A program made the translations under genes and the position numbers. A stretch of DNA of 40,683 nt from Bacillota bacterium. Its GTDB lineage: Bacteria > Bacillota > Sulfobacillia > Sulfobacillales > JAIMBI01. Positions 1 through 7,981 of this stretch are shown here, piece after piece. The notes beneath the pieces are model-generated. The model saw only the letters and a list, made by a program, of their open reading frames with translations. It did no database searches and was not told the DNA's origin. Within the stretch, counting starts at the first letter, position 1; each line of letters starts with the position of its first letter. The stretch spans positions 1 through 40,683 of the forward strand of contig JAJYPH010000009.1 in assembly GCA_021795575.1 (NCBI GenBank), given 5' to 3'.

Positions 1-186
1 TTCCGCATTGAATTGGGAGATCATCTGTTGTTCGACGGCGAGAATCTGGGTGTTAGACATCCCGGCGACAGAGACCCGGACCCGTGGTGACGACGTCGCG
101 GCGAGCGCATGCACGTTCGCGGCCGCGATGAGCAGTACGGAGCCAGCTCCCGTCCCAGCGAGCCAGCGAAGCTTTCTCTTCTCCAT
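1..186 (-). CDS. N-terminal fragment of an exported protein of unknown function (cut by window edge)
   Basis: The frame is open from an ATG at 186 to the window edge, so the ORF track omits it. The first ~62 residues are visible. They form a classical Sec signal peptide: a basic start (MEKRKLRW), a hydrophobic stretch (GSVLLIAAANVHALA) and a likely signal peptidase I site after ALA. A weak AAAGGG ribosome binding site lies 8 nt upstream. The mature part (TSSPRVRVSVAGMSNTQIL...) is too short to assign to a family. The protein should act outside the membrane. I am confident it is a real start of a gene but cannot name a function. Confidence 0.7.
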   Translation of the reverse strand, partial: MEKRKLRWLAGTGAGSVLLIAAANVHALAATSSPRVRVSVAGMSNTQILAVEQQMISQFNAE

Positions 187-454
187 GGTTTCAGCCCTTT
201 AAAGTGTGAGCCTTTGAAGAGGTCCTTCGGCACACGGCTGGGAAATCCTGCTTGTCAGTCGAAAGTTTTCGGACGGGCGGTGATCGAGGGTTGCACTAGT
301 CGCTCAAGGTAGCGGTCCCGACCGTGGCGGCGCCCAGGAGGCTGTTTAATCCTCGTCGTGCGCCGGACGCATCGTGTCCCTCCCGGCCTAGCGGTGTCGG
401 CCGGTGTAGTCGCGGTCAATCTGGGCGGCGGCCTTGCGGGGATTCAAAGTTGAT

Positions 455-530
455 TGGTGCGCCCGGACGGAATCGAACCGCCGACACGAGGTTTAGGAAA
501 CCTCTGCTCTATCCACTGAGCTACGGGCGC
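455..530 (-). tRNA. tRNA-Arg (anticodon CCT)
   Basis: On the minus strand the sequence folds as a full cloverleaf. The acceptor stem is GCGCCCG/CGGGCGC with discriminator A, and CCA is encoded (455-457). The D arm is GCTCAGTGGATAGAGC, the anticodon arm is GAGGT-TTCCTAA-ACCTC with anticodon CCT, and the T arm carries GGTTCGATTCC. It decodes AGG. It stands alone, with its own promoter at 544-572. The plus-strand ORF 324-683 across it is spurious. Confidence 0.97.
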
Positions 531-543
531 CCATCACCTGACC

Positions 544-572
544 AGTTTAGCGAGAGCGATCCGAAGCGGCAA
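544..572 (-). promoter_or_regulatory. Promoter of tRNA-Arg
   Basis: Reading the minus strand, TTGCCG (567-572) and TAAACT (544-549) are 17 bp apart. This is a good sigma-A type promoter, with transcription predicted to start about 7 nt before the tRNA 5' end at 530. Confidence 0.7.
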
Positions 573-922
573 ATTAGCACGACCCGCGGCTTCGTCTACC
601 CGTCGGGGCGTCAGCCGTCGGTCATGTCAACCTGGTGCATTCGGAATCCCCCGTGCAGCCATTATATTACATGTTGGCACTGATGCCAAGGACCCTTCAT
701 ACGCCGTTGACGGCGGCGTGGCGCGGTCAGCAATTGGGGCACGCTCAAGGAACTGCGCCGCACCACCCTGGGGTGCGTGCGCCCGGCGCGCGACGCGGCG
801 CCCAAGAGACCGGCGTCATCAGGGAGATGAGCGTCGGAGGCGCTGCGGTGGCGGCAGATGCGCAGAGCCCCCTGCCCTGCAACAGCGTTGGCCGGCTCAC
901 GACCACCCTGCCGAGCAGGAGG
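573..922. other. Non-coding stretch, nothing assigned
   Basis: The ORFs listed here do not resemble known families and have no convincing ribosome binding sites. I see a 6-bp hairpin TTGGCA-ctga-TGCCAA at 674-689 and GC-rich sequence downstream of the small regulator gene. No gene, RNA or repeat can be supported. Confidence 0.5.
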
Positions 923-1210
923 CTATGCCTCTGACGCGGCCAGCAGATCCAGCAGATCTCGCACGGCACGTCCCCGTTGGGCCGGGTGACGCATCGGCAG
1001 GTCGGCGTGGACTTCGTACCGGTTAGTACGTCCATCCCGGTGTCGGCTGATATACCCCTCCCCTTCCAAATCATCGAGAATGCGCTGCACGGCACGCTCC
1101 GTAATCCTTGCCTGAGCCGCAATTTCTCGGGCAGTCAAGCGCTCTCCATCCCGGCGAGCCAAGCACAGCAACACTTGCGCGTGGTTGGTTAAGAAAGTCC
1201 AGCCGACCAC
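923..1210 (-). CDS. Small winged helix-turn-helix transcriptional regulator
   Basis: The protein is 95 residues from a GTG start at 1210, chosen because AAAGGGG lies 6 nt upstream; the ATG at 1246 lacks such a site. It is a single DNA-binding domain with MarR/ArsR-like architecture: WTFLTNHAQVLLCLARRDGE, then a helix-turn-helix (LTAREIAAQARITERAVQRI) and a wing (YISRHRDGRTNRYEV). There is no effector domain and there are no cysteine metal ligands. It lies downstream of icd in the same direction, 170 nt away, but co-transcription is not shown. It probably acts as a dimeric repressor of unknown target. Confidence 0.75.
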   Translation of the reverse strand: MVGWTFLTNHAQVLLCLARRDGERLTAREIAAQARITERAVQRILDDLEGEGYISRHRDGRTNRYEVHADLPMRHPAQRGRAVRDLLDLLAASEA

Positions 1211-1379
1211 ACGCCACCCCTTTCGCGCTCCCGGCGGCCCTACCATCGGGCCGCGGACTCGTCTGCCGGTCGGCCCTGCCGTCCTTGCCGCATCAGGCGC
1301 TTGCTACGCGGTGGAGTTGGCCAAGGCCCTCATGCGGCCAAGATGCACCGGACATCTCGGTCCCCACGGTGCACGGCCC

Positions 1380-2837
1380 CTATCCGTGAACGGCCGAAAA
1401 CCCTGGAACCCCGTCAAACAGGTACAGGTTCTCGGTCTTTATGACGTCAAACCCATCGTCCACCAATTTCTTCAACAGGTTCACCACATCCGTTGGCCGC
1501 ACCACATCCTGGTCCATCTGGAAGCGGCACCGCCAGTGGTCGGTGCAGAAGGTCTCAGGAAATCCGTTGGGCCACACCTTCACCCCACGGTTGGTGATGA
1601 CGCGCAAGGTCCAGCCCTGAGCTGCCGCCGCAGACAGCGCCGGCCCCAGCGTATCCGGCCCTGGTCCCTCCCAATTGAGAAACACGTCCACGCCGACGAG
1701 TCTGCGGTCGGCGTGCGGCTCCTCCCGTGGCGCTGAGGCCGTGGGAATTCGTGGCGCGTTGCCGTACTCCACGGGGGCGAGCACTTCGGGCCGACGCCCG
1801 AGGCGGGCCACCACCGCCTCAGCGAACTCGACGGTCCCCACCGCCTGCCGACTGACCCCCTCCGTAAAGATGTCCCGCGTGTGCACGCCGTCTTCAATCG
1901 TGCGGAGCCACGCATTGTGGACTTTGGTGGCCACGTCGCTTTGGTTGATGTGCACCAGCATCATCACGGCCGCCAGCAGAAGCCCCGACGGATTCGCGCG
2001 GTTTTGCCCGGCCAGACGCGGCGCCGAGCCGTGAATCGCCTCGAACATGGCGCACGTTTCACCGATGTTGGCGGACCCGGCCAATCCCACTGACCCGGAA
2101 ATCTGCGCCGTAACATCCGAAAGAATGTCGCCATACAAATTGGGCATCACGATCACATCGAACATCTCTGGCGTAGAGGCCAACTTTGCGGCGCCGATAT
2201 CCACGATCCAGCTTTCGCTTTGTATCTCTGGATATTCTTTAGCAATAGAGTCGAAAATCTGATGAAACACTCCGTCGGTAAGCTTCATGATGTTGTCCTT
2301 CATAAAGCAAGTGACTTTCTTTCTGTTGTATGCCTTTGCGTACTCAAACGCGTACCGTATCACCTTCTCCGAGCCGGGCCTGGTGATCAACTTCAGGCAC
2401 TGATACACCTGTTGTGTCTGACGGTGTTCTATTCCCCCGTACAAATCTTCTTCGTTTTCCCTGACGATCACTACGTCCATTTTGGGGTGCAACGTGTGAA
2501 CGAAAGGCGGATACGCAATGCTGGGACGGACATTGGCATACAGCCCCAGCGCCTTGCGCATGCTGACATTGAGGCTTTTGTATCCGCCCCCCTGTGGCGT
2601 GGTGATGGGCGCCTTGAGAAAAACCCGCGTGCGGCGCACCGACTCCCAGGCGCTGGGTTCAATGCCGTTTTCCACACCGCGCAGGTACACCTTTTCTCCA
2701 ATTTCAATCACCTCGGGAGCCACCCGTGCGCCGGCTGCGCGGAGCACGTTCAGCGTCGCCTCCATGATGTCGGGTCCGATGCCATCTCCGTAGGCCACGG
2801 TGATTGGGGTGGGATCCGCACTTGACAGATTCTGCAT
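1380..2837 (-). CDS. icd: Isocitrate dehydrogenase (long, Thermus-type)
   Basis: A 485-residue member of the isocitrate/isopropylmalate dehydrogenase family, which oxidatively decarboxylates isocitrate to 2-oxoglutarate in the TCA cycle. Seen: AYGDGIGPDIM at the N-terminus, the substrate-binding KSLNVSMRKALGLYANVRP, the metal-binding aspartate region (MPNLYGDILSDVTAQISG) and the nucleotide-binding segment (EAIHGSAPRLAGQNRANPSG). After about residue 345 follows a ~130-residue C-terminal domain, as in the ~495-residue Thermus enzyme and absent from isopropylmalate dehydrogenases (~350 aa). AAAGGAG lies 10 nt before the ATG. Cofactor preference (NAD or NADP) cannot be read safely. A related homoisocitrate or tartrate dehydrogenase is less likely because of the C-terminal extension. 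Confidence 0.9.
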   Translation of the reverse strand: MQNLSSADPTPITVAYGDGIGPDIMEATLNVLRAAGARVAPEVIEIGEKVYLRGVENGIEPSAWESVRRTRVFLKAPITTPQGGGYKSLNVSMRKALGLYANVRPSIAYPPFVHTLHPKMDVVIVRENEEDLYGGIEHRQTQQVYQCLKLITRPGSEKVIRYAFEYAKAYNRKKVTCFMKDNIMKLTDGVFHQIFDSIAKEYPEIQSESWIVDIGAAKLASTPEMFDVIVMPNLYGDILSDVTAQISGSVGLAGSANIGETCAMFEAIHGSAPRLAGQNRANPSGLLLAAVMMLVHINQSDVATKVHNAWLRTIEDGVHTRDIFTEGVSRQAVGTVEFAEAVVARLGRRPEVLAPVEYGNAPRIPTASAPREEPHADRRLVGVDVFLNWEGPGPDTLGPALSAAAAQGWTLRVITNRGVKVWPNGFPETFCTDHWRCRFQMDQDVVRPTDVVNLLKKLVDDGFDVIKTENLYLFDGVPGFSAVHG

Positions 2838-3027
2838 ATACCCATCGCTCCTTTAAGGTCCGGTCCTCCATCCGAAGGCCGGCTGTTTACGCGCCGATGA
2901 CCGCGTCGCCACCCGCCCCGGCACGGCGGCGACTCCATTATCACACTCTCAGGCAGCCGAGACACTCCGCGGTAAACGACGCCCCGGTCGCGTCTTCCCG
3001 TGATACAGCCCCTCTGTTATCCCGCAA

Positions 3028-3906
3028 TCACGGATTGCACCACTCGCAGTCGCCCGCCGACGCCGCAGTGAGGCCGTGGGCTGGGGGATGCGAATCCTGG
3101 TGGGAACATCGGGCACACCCAAACACCTCCGCCTTGACGAGGGGCGTGGCTGCACCGCAAGACTCACACGCCAGCCCACGCACCACATCGACGAGGCCCC
3201 ATCCCGGCGCACCACAGGCGGGACAGGCCGCGGCCAAGCGCTCGCCCAGCCGCCCGGCCAGGACCGCCAGGACCTGTTGGCGGCTCGGATTCATGTGCGC
3301 GCGCATGTCCGTTTCCACGTGCGCCATGCCGTCTTGCGACACCGCGGCCGCGCGGGCCACCGCGTCGTGCAAAACGGCGGGATCCACGATGCCCTTCCAC
3401 AGATACCCTTCCTGCAGGCCGGAGTGCGGCCGCACGATCAGGCCATGACTCGGAAATTTCACGCGGTCCAAGAAGTCCGCCAGTTCGTCTGCATCAGCCG
3501 GGTGCACCGCCACCGAGGCAAAATTGGTCTCCGGGCTGAGCCACTGCTCGACCACCTCTAAACCCAGCTCATCGTCCAAAAAGACGAGAATCTCGTGATC
3601 GGCAGGAATCATGGGCCACGAAGGAAAGGGGCCAAAACTTCCCTCGTTGGCCAGGCCCAAGCTCATGTGGGCGGCCTCCATCCCCATGCGCGCCTTCCGC
3701 ACCGCCACCGACCGAGGGGGCCCCTCCCTCGGAACCTCCCCGGTAAACGTCCCCAGGGCGTCCGTGTCCAAGTTCGGCGGCACATACAGCGCCAGTCCCA
3801 GTGTCGTAGACAGCGGAGGACCAATGACGGCTTCCTTTTGGTGCTTGGTGGCCAGCACAGCCGTCCGCCCCCGATACGGCGACTGACCCGATGGCGCTTC
3901 CCTCAT
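3028..3906 (-). CDS. DUF6671 family protein with C-terminal zinc ribbon
   Basis: The protein is 292 residues from the ATG at 3906 (a GTG at 3969 is an alternative, but the extra residues are low-complexity). The N-terminal ~200 residues match the DUF6671 pattern as I recall it: YRGRTAVLATKHQKEAVIGP, NLDTDALGTFTGEVPR, LGLANEGSFGPFPSWPMIPAD, SPETNFASVAV. The C-terminus carries paired cysteines (CPACGAPGWG, CESCG, CARC) that fit a zinc ribbon. No catalytic function is established for the family. It is monocistronic between icd and the acyl-CoA synthetase operon, with a palindrome at its promoter. Confidence 0.75.
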   Translation of the reverse strand: MREAPSGQSPYRGRTAVLATKHQKEAVIGPPLSTTLGLALYVPPNLDTDALGTFTGEVPREGPPRSVAVRKARMGMEAAHMSLGLANEGSFGPFPSWPMIPADHEILVFLDDELGLEVVEQWLSPETNFASVAVHPADADELADFLDRVKFPSHGLIVRPHSGLQEGYLWKGIVDPAVLHDAVARAAAVSQDGMAHVETDMRAHMNPSRQQVLAVLAGRLGERLAAACPACGAPGWGLVDVVRGLACESCGAATPLVKAEVFGCARCSHQDSHPPAHGLTAASAGDCEWCNP

Positions 3907-4004
3907 GCCCCTCGTCCCCCCTGTTTCCCACCCCACCGCGTCGCCGACCCCTGAGCCCGCTGCGACCACCCGGACCCCATTAATCCGCAGTCAGAGTCGC
4001 GGTT

Positions 4005-4032
4005 AGTATATCACGATATAAACGTCGTTTAT
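4005..4032 (-). promoter_or_regulatory. Possible promoter with operator palindrome upstream of the DUF6671 gene
   Basis: A perfect palindrome with 7-bp arms (ATAAACG-T-CGTTTAT, 4018-4032) sits just upstream of a TATACT hexamer on the minus strand (4005-4010). The -35 position would fall inside the palindrome, so a bound repressor would block transcription. The regulator is unknown. Confidence 0.45.
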
Positions 4033-4140
4033 TCCGGGTCGTGTTGGGTGAGCCTCGGACGCACGCTCGCCGCCCGCCCGCTATGGCACCGCAGGAAGTG
4101 TCCTCCGTCCGGCTGCGCTAAAACGGCCTTGAGCGGTTTC

Positions 4141-5727
4141 TCAGCGCTGATCCGGCCCCAGTCGCTCATTACTGACCCGCATGGTCTGAGGATCTTGCCA
4201 TCGCTCGCGCAGCAACTGTTTTTGCACCTTGCCCGACGGCGTCCGCGGCAGTTCGGCCGCGAACAGCACGTGGCGCGGCTTCTTGTAGCTGGCCAAGTGC
4301 TGCCGACAATAGGCGACGACCCCATCCACATCGAGATCCTGGTCCGGCGCTCGCACGATGATGGCGCACACGGCTTCCAGATACGCGGCATCCGGAACCC
4401 CGATGACGGCGACTTCCTGCACGCCCGGGTGCCTCATCAGCACGTCCTCGACTTCCGCAGGGTAGACGTTTTCTCCCCCGCTCCGAATCATGTCCTTTTT
4501 GCGACCCACCACGTAGAGATAACCTGCGTCATCGATATATCCCAGGTCTCCCGTGCGGCACCACCCGTCGCGAAAGGTCTCGGAAGTCGCCTCGGGGCTG
4601 TTCCAGTAGCGCAGCGCGACGACCGGGCTGTGGGTCCAGATTTCTCCCACCTCGCCGACGGGGCAGGGTTGGTTCTTGTCGTCCATGACCCGGACTTCGG
4701 CCAGGGGCAGCGGCGTGCCCACTGAGCTGGGGCGCAGGGGCTCCCCATCCAGGCTGGTGATGATGGGCGTGCCTTCGGTCAGCCCATAAACCTGCGTCAA
4801 CACGGCGTGCGGCATCCGGCGGGACAGTTCCGCGGTGGCCCAGGGCAGCACGGGATCGCCGCCCGAGTAGATGTGGCGCACCGTGCGCATGGCCTCGCCC
4901 CAGTCTTCTGGCCGATGAAGCAGAGAATAAATCATAAAGGGAAACAGCACGGCGTCGGTCACGCGATGCGTCTCGATGCTGGTCAGGGCACGCTGAATAT
5001 CAAACTGACGGCTTTGCATGAGAATGACATGCCCGCCGGCGAGCAGCGTCGCCAAGCCCACATCCTCGATGGCGCCGACATGGTACATGGGCCCGGTCAT
5101 CAGGGCGGCCGTCTCGGGTCCCAGCCCCCAGCGCATCCGCTGCATCGCGGCAAACCACAGGAGGTTGTCGTGGGACCAGAGGGCCCCCTTGGGACGCCCC
5201 GTCGTACCCGAGGTATACATCAGCATAACGGGGTCGTCCGCAGACGGCCGCTGAACGTGAGGCTCATCGGCGGACCCCTGGCCCAGCACGTCCCAACCCT
5301 CCGCCCACGCCGGTACATCATCGGACGGGGCCCGGACGATCGTTCGACCCACCGGCAGGGTCGAGGCCAGCGTGGCGATGGTTTGGGCCGTGGCTCCATC
5401 CAGGCAGAGTACGGCGGGCGAGGCATCGTGCAAGATGAAGGACAGTTCCTCAGCCACCAAGCGAAAGTTGATGCGCACGGCAATAGCGCGACACCGGGCC
5501 ACGGCCAGGTAGAGAGCCAGGTATTCAATGGCATTCTGCATGAGGATGCCCACCCGGTCACCCGGCCCCACACCCATAGCCAGCAGGGCGTTCGCGTATC
5601 GGTTCACCTGGTGATGCAGCTCGCGGTACGTCCAGGTGGGCCCTCCCTCAAAGGAAACCGCCGGGGCCTCGGGGCTGGTCGTTCGACTGGGGCTCATCGC
5701 CTGCCGCGTGAGCCAACCAATATCCAT
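4141..5727 (-). CDS. Acyl-CoA synthetase (AMP-forming)
   Basis: The protein is 528 residues from the ATG at 5727, preceded by AAGGAGAGG; the longer ORF to 5970 is an overlap with the upstream gene. It is an ANL-superfamily enzyme that activates a carboxylic acid to acyl-AMP and then acyl-CoA. Seen: the P-loop-like YTSGTTGRPKGAL, the A5 motif YGLTEGTP, the A7 motif GWCRTGDLGYIDD, the hinge GRKKDMIRSGGENVYPAEVE and the C-terminal catalytic lysine in TPSGKVQK. It lies 43 nt behind an enoyl-CoA hydratase in one operon, which suggests fatty acid or related acyl degradation. The chain-length specificity cannot be read from sequence. Confidence 0.92.
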   Translation of the reverse strand: MDIGWLTRQAMSPSRTTSPEAPAVSFEGGPTWTYRELHHQVNRYANALLAMGVGPGDRVGILMQNAIEYLALYLAVARCRAIAVRINFRLVAEELSFILHDASPAVLCLDGATAQTIATLASTLPVGRTIVRAPSDDVPAWAEGWDVLGQGSADEPHVQRPSADDPVMLMYTSGTTGRPKGALWSHDNLLWFAAMQRMRWGLGPETAALMTGPMYHVGAIEDVGLATLLAGGHVILMQSRQFDIQRALTSIETHRVTDAVLFPFMIYSLLHRPEDWGEAMRTVRHIYSGGDPVLPWATAELSRRMPHAVLTQVYGLTEGTPIITSLDGEPLRPSSVGTPLPLAEVRVMDDKNQPCPVGEVGEIWTHSPVVALRYWNSPEATSETFRDGWCRTGDLGYIDDAGYLYVVGRKKDMIRSGGENVYPAEVEDVLMRHPGVQEVAVIGVPDAAYLEAVCAIIVRAPDQDLDVDGVVAYCRQHLASYKKPRHVLFAAELPRTPSGKVQKQLLRERWQDPQTMRVSNERLGPDQR

Positions 5728-5770
5728 CGGACCCTCTCCTTCCGAGATGCGGCAACTTGGCCGAACCGCC

Positions 5771-6553
5771 CTACCGGTTATTGCCCTCGGCGATGTACCG
5801 AGGCGCTCGCTTCTGGCTGAACGCTTGAAGACCTTCCTGGGCATCCGGGTGCGCAAACACCTGACGCGCCAACGCCGTTTCCAGCGCAAAGGCTTCGGAA
5901 GTGGGCAAGTCGGCGCCCTGCAGCACGGCTTGCTTGATCGTCTGCACCGCGACCGCGCTGTTGCGGGCAAGGCGTTCCGCCCACTGGACGGCGGTCGACA
6001 TCAGGTTGGCGCGGGGCACCACGCGATTGACCAATCCGAGAGCCAGGGCATCCGCCGCCGAAATGGGTTCACCACTCAGCAGGAGCTCCATCGCGCGGCA
6101 ATAGGGGACTTGGCGCGGAAGGCGGACCGTAGACCCGGCCGCCGGAAACAACCCCCACCGGGGCTCCGGCAGACCGAAGATCGCTTCGTCCACGGCAATG
6201 CGGATATCCGTGGCCTGCAGCAGTTCCATGCCTCCCGCCAAACACGCACCATTGACGGCCGCCACGACAGGCTTGTACAGGGGGAATCCCTTCAGAAGGG
6301 CTTGGAGACGCCGGGAATCGAGCGGCACCGCACCCGAAGCGACCGCCGGCATCAGGCTCTTGAGATCGCCACCCGTGCAAAATGCCTGGGTTCCTGCTCC
6401 GGTGATGACGGCCACCCTCAGGCTGTCGTCATCCCGAACCTCCGTCCAGATCGCCAGCAGACCATCGAGGGCCTCTTCATCGAGACTGTTCATGGATCGC
6501 TGTCGATCCATCGTTATATACGCAATACCATGGCATTTTTCTATCTTAATCAC
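5771..6553 (-). CDS. Enoyl-CoA hydratase / isomerase family protein
   Basis: A crotonase-fold protein of 260 residues. I take the GTG at 6553 because GGGAGGT lies 6 nt before it; the ORF track's ATG at 6619 is upstream of that site. Oxyanion-hole motifs are present (TQAFCTGGDLKSL and ACLAGGMELLQATD). Both acidic residues typical of hydratases are there: E in GGMEL and E in FGLPEPRWG. It is the first gene of the operon with the acyl-CoA synthetase, so the pair probably activates and hydrates an acyl chain in beta-oxidation. Other crotonase reactions are possible. Confidence 0.9.
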   Translation of the reverse strand: MIKIEKCHGIAYITMDRQRSMNSLDEEALDGLLAIWTEVRDDDSLRVAVITGAGTQAFCTGGDLKSLMPAVASGAVPLDSRRLQALLKGFPLYKPVVAAVNGACLAGGMELLQATDIRIAVDEAIFGLPEPRWGLFPAAGSTVRLPRQVPYCRAMELLLSGEPISAADALALGLVNRVVPRANLMSTAVQWAERLARNSAVAVQTIKQAVLQGADLPTSEAFALETALARQVFAHPDAQEGLQAFSQKRAPRYIAEGNNR

Positions 6554-6607
6554 GGCATACCTCCCTAATCTATTCGGAACAAAAGGACGACACAACCGCT
6601 CATATAA

Positions 6608-6635
6608 AGCATACCGCATGGCATTCCCGTGTCAA
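6608..6635 (-). promoter_or_regulatory. Promoter of the enoyl-CoA hydratase / acyl-CoA synthetase operon
   Basis: On the minus strand, TTGACA (6630-6635) and TATGCT (6608-6613) are separated by 16 bp, about 50 nt before the hydratase start. The consensus -35 makes this a strong candidate. Confidence 0.6.
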
Positions 6636-6786
6636 GACTTTTTCGGAAGCCGCCCGTATGACTGAGGGACCACAACGAAACCCGGGTTCATCCGTCAGGT
6701 CTTCCTACGGGGCGCCAGGTCGAGCGACGCGCGGCCATGCTATAGTGTGGCGTCGCTTTCTCCGGTCACGCAGAAAGGAATATGCC

Positions 6787-7197
6787 ATGCGCTACCTGCA
6801 CGGAGCCGACACGGTGGTGCCTGAACATCTGACAGGCGGATTCTTCGAGGGGTGGGCCTCGCCGCCCACGCCCGCTGTGCACCTGCGCATCCTGCAGGGC
6901 AGCCGCCACGTCGTGGTGGCGCGGCCCGACGGCGACGACCGGGTGGTGGGCTTCGTGACGGCGGTCGGCGACGGGGCAATCTCGGCGTACATTCCGCTCT
7001 TGGAGGTGCTGCCCGCGTTTCGCGGCCGCGGTGTGGCGTCGGAGCTGGTCCGCCGTCTGCTGGCCTTGTTGGACGACCTGTATATGGTCGACGTTGTCTG
7101 CGATGTGGAGCTCATACCCTTCTACCGGCGATTTGGCCTGCAGCCCTTGACCGCGATGGCGCGCCGCCGGTATGACCGTCAGTCGGGCTCCCAGTAA
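6787..7197 (+). CDS. GNAT family N-acetyltransferase
   Basis: The protein is 136 residues from the ATG at 6787, with AAAGGA upstream; the longer ORF from 6658 is not supported. The central acetyl-CoA site is clear: strand ISAYIPLLEVLPAFRGRGVASELVRRLL contains the Q/RxxGxG/A loop as RGRGVA. The C-terminal part has IPFYRRFGLQPL, typical of the GNAT C-terminal motif. The substrate (amine, amino acid or protein N-terminus) is unknown. A TATAGT hexamer at 6741-6746 may be its -10 box. It is a single gene followed by two small membrane proteins. Confidence 0.88.
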   Translation: MRYLHGADTVVPEHLTGGFFEGWASPPTPAVHLRILQGSRHVVVARPDGDDRVVGFVTAVGDGAISAYIPLLEVLPAFRGRGVASELVRRLLALLDDLYMVDVVCDVELIPFYRRFGLQPLTAMARRRYDRQSGSQ

Positions 7198-7293
7198 GCC
7201 ACCGGGCTGATTTGCACCACACAGCGCAGAATTTTCAAAGTCCCTTGGCGTACCATGGACGACGGCGCGGCCTACCATGGAGGAGGAAGCAGA

Positions 7294-7602
7294 TTGCTCG
7301 TGTCGTATACGCCGATCCTCGTGATCTTTGGCTTCTGGCTGGCCACGATGGTGGGCGCCGTGTGGGTCAGCGTGCACCTGGGTCACAAAAAGGACTTGTC
7401 ACTGCTGGGATGGGTTCTCGGCATCGTCCTGGGGTGGATCGGCGCGGTCATCATGCTGATCATTCCGGCGTCGGCGGAAGCCCAGCGCCGCGTGGCCCTG
7501 GCGAACGGCTTTGCCTGCCCCTACTGCCAGGAACCGGTGCGCCATGGCGCCACCGTGTGCCCACACTGCCAACGCGACCTGGGGGCGAGTACCAAGAACT
7601 AA
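7294..7602 (+). CDS. Small membrane protein with C-terminal zinc ribbon (copy A)
   Basis: The protein is 102 residues from a TTG at 7294, chosen because GGAGGAGG sits 7 nt upstream; the ATG at 7255 has no such site. There are two predicted membrane helices (ILVIFGFWLATMVGAVWVSV and LLGWVLGIVLGWIGAVIMLI). Then comes a short helix and a zinc ribbon CPYC-x10-CPHC close to the C-terminus, which would lie in the cytoplasm. The next gene is a paralogue about two-thirds identical by eye. The function is unknown. Such domains are often found in small scaffold or stress membrane proteins, but nothing here decides it. Confidence 0.75.
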   Translation: MLVSYTPILVIFGFWLATMVGAVWVSVHLGHKKDLSLLGWVLGIVLGWIGAVIMLIIPASAEAQRRVALANGFACPYCQEPVRHGATVCPHCQRDLGASTKN

Positions 7603-7658
7603 CCGCTGTCCGGTATGGGGCACACGCTGGCTGGCGCGCGCCAGAAGGAGGAGCACCG

Positions 7659-7955
7659 ATGGCAGTTGGGGTCGGCATTGCGACGCTGCTATCCCTAGCC
7701 TTCACGGTGGCAGCGGTTTGGGTCAGTGTGCATTTAGGCAACAAAAAGGGCATGGTGGCGCTGGGGTGGATCCTCGGCATCCTGTTGGGCTGGATTGGCG
7801 TGGTCATCATGCTGGTCATCCCCGCGTCGGCGGAAGTCCAGCGCCGCGAGGCGCTGGAGCACGGCTTTGCCTGCCCCTACTGCCAGGAACCGGTGCGCGA
7901 CGGCGCCACCGTGTGCCCCCACTGTCGACGCGACCTGAGGGCGGGCGGGAGCTGA
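7659..7955 (+). CDS. Small membrane protein with C-terminal zinc ribbon (copy B)
   Basis: 98 residues from an ATG with AAGGAGG 7 nt upstream. It has the same layout as copy A: two membrane helices around a conserved VWVSVHLGxKK loop, LGWIGVVIMLVIPASAEVQRR, then CPYCQEPVRDGATVCPHC. The DNA of the zinc-ribbon part is nearly identical to copy A, so this is a tandem gene duplication, 56 nt apart and probably co-transcribed. The N-terminal helix has diverged most. Function unknown. Confidence 0.78.
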   Translation: MAVGVGIATLLSLAFTVAAVWVSVHLGNKKGMVALGWILGILLGWIGVVIMLVIPASAEVQRREALEHGFACPYCQEPVRDGATVCPHCRRDLRAGGS

Positions 7956-7981
7956 CCGGCCCGCCGTCGCGGTGTGCACGG

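Noticed and set aside
4807-5820. 337-aa plus-strand ORF opposite the acyl-CoA synthetase
   Set aside because: Complementary to conserved adenylation motifs; no independent support.
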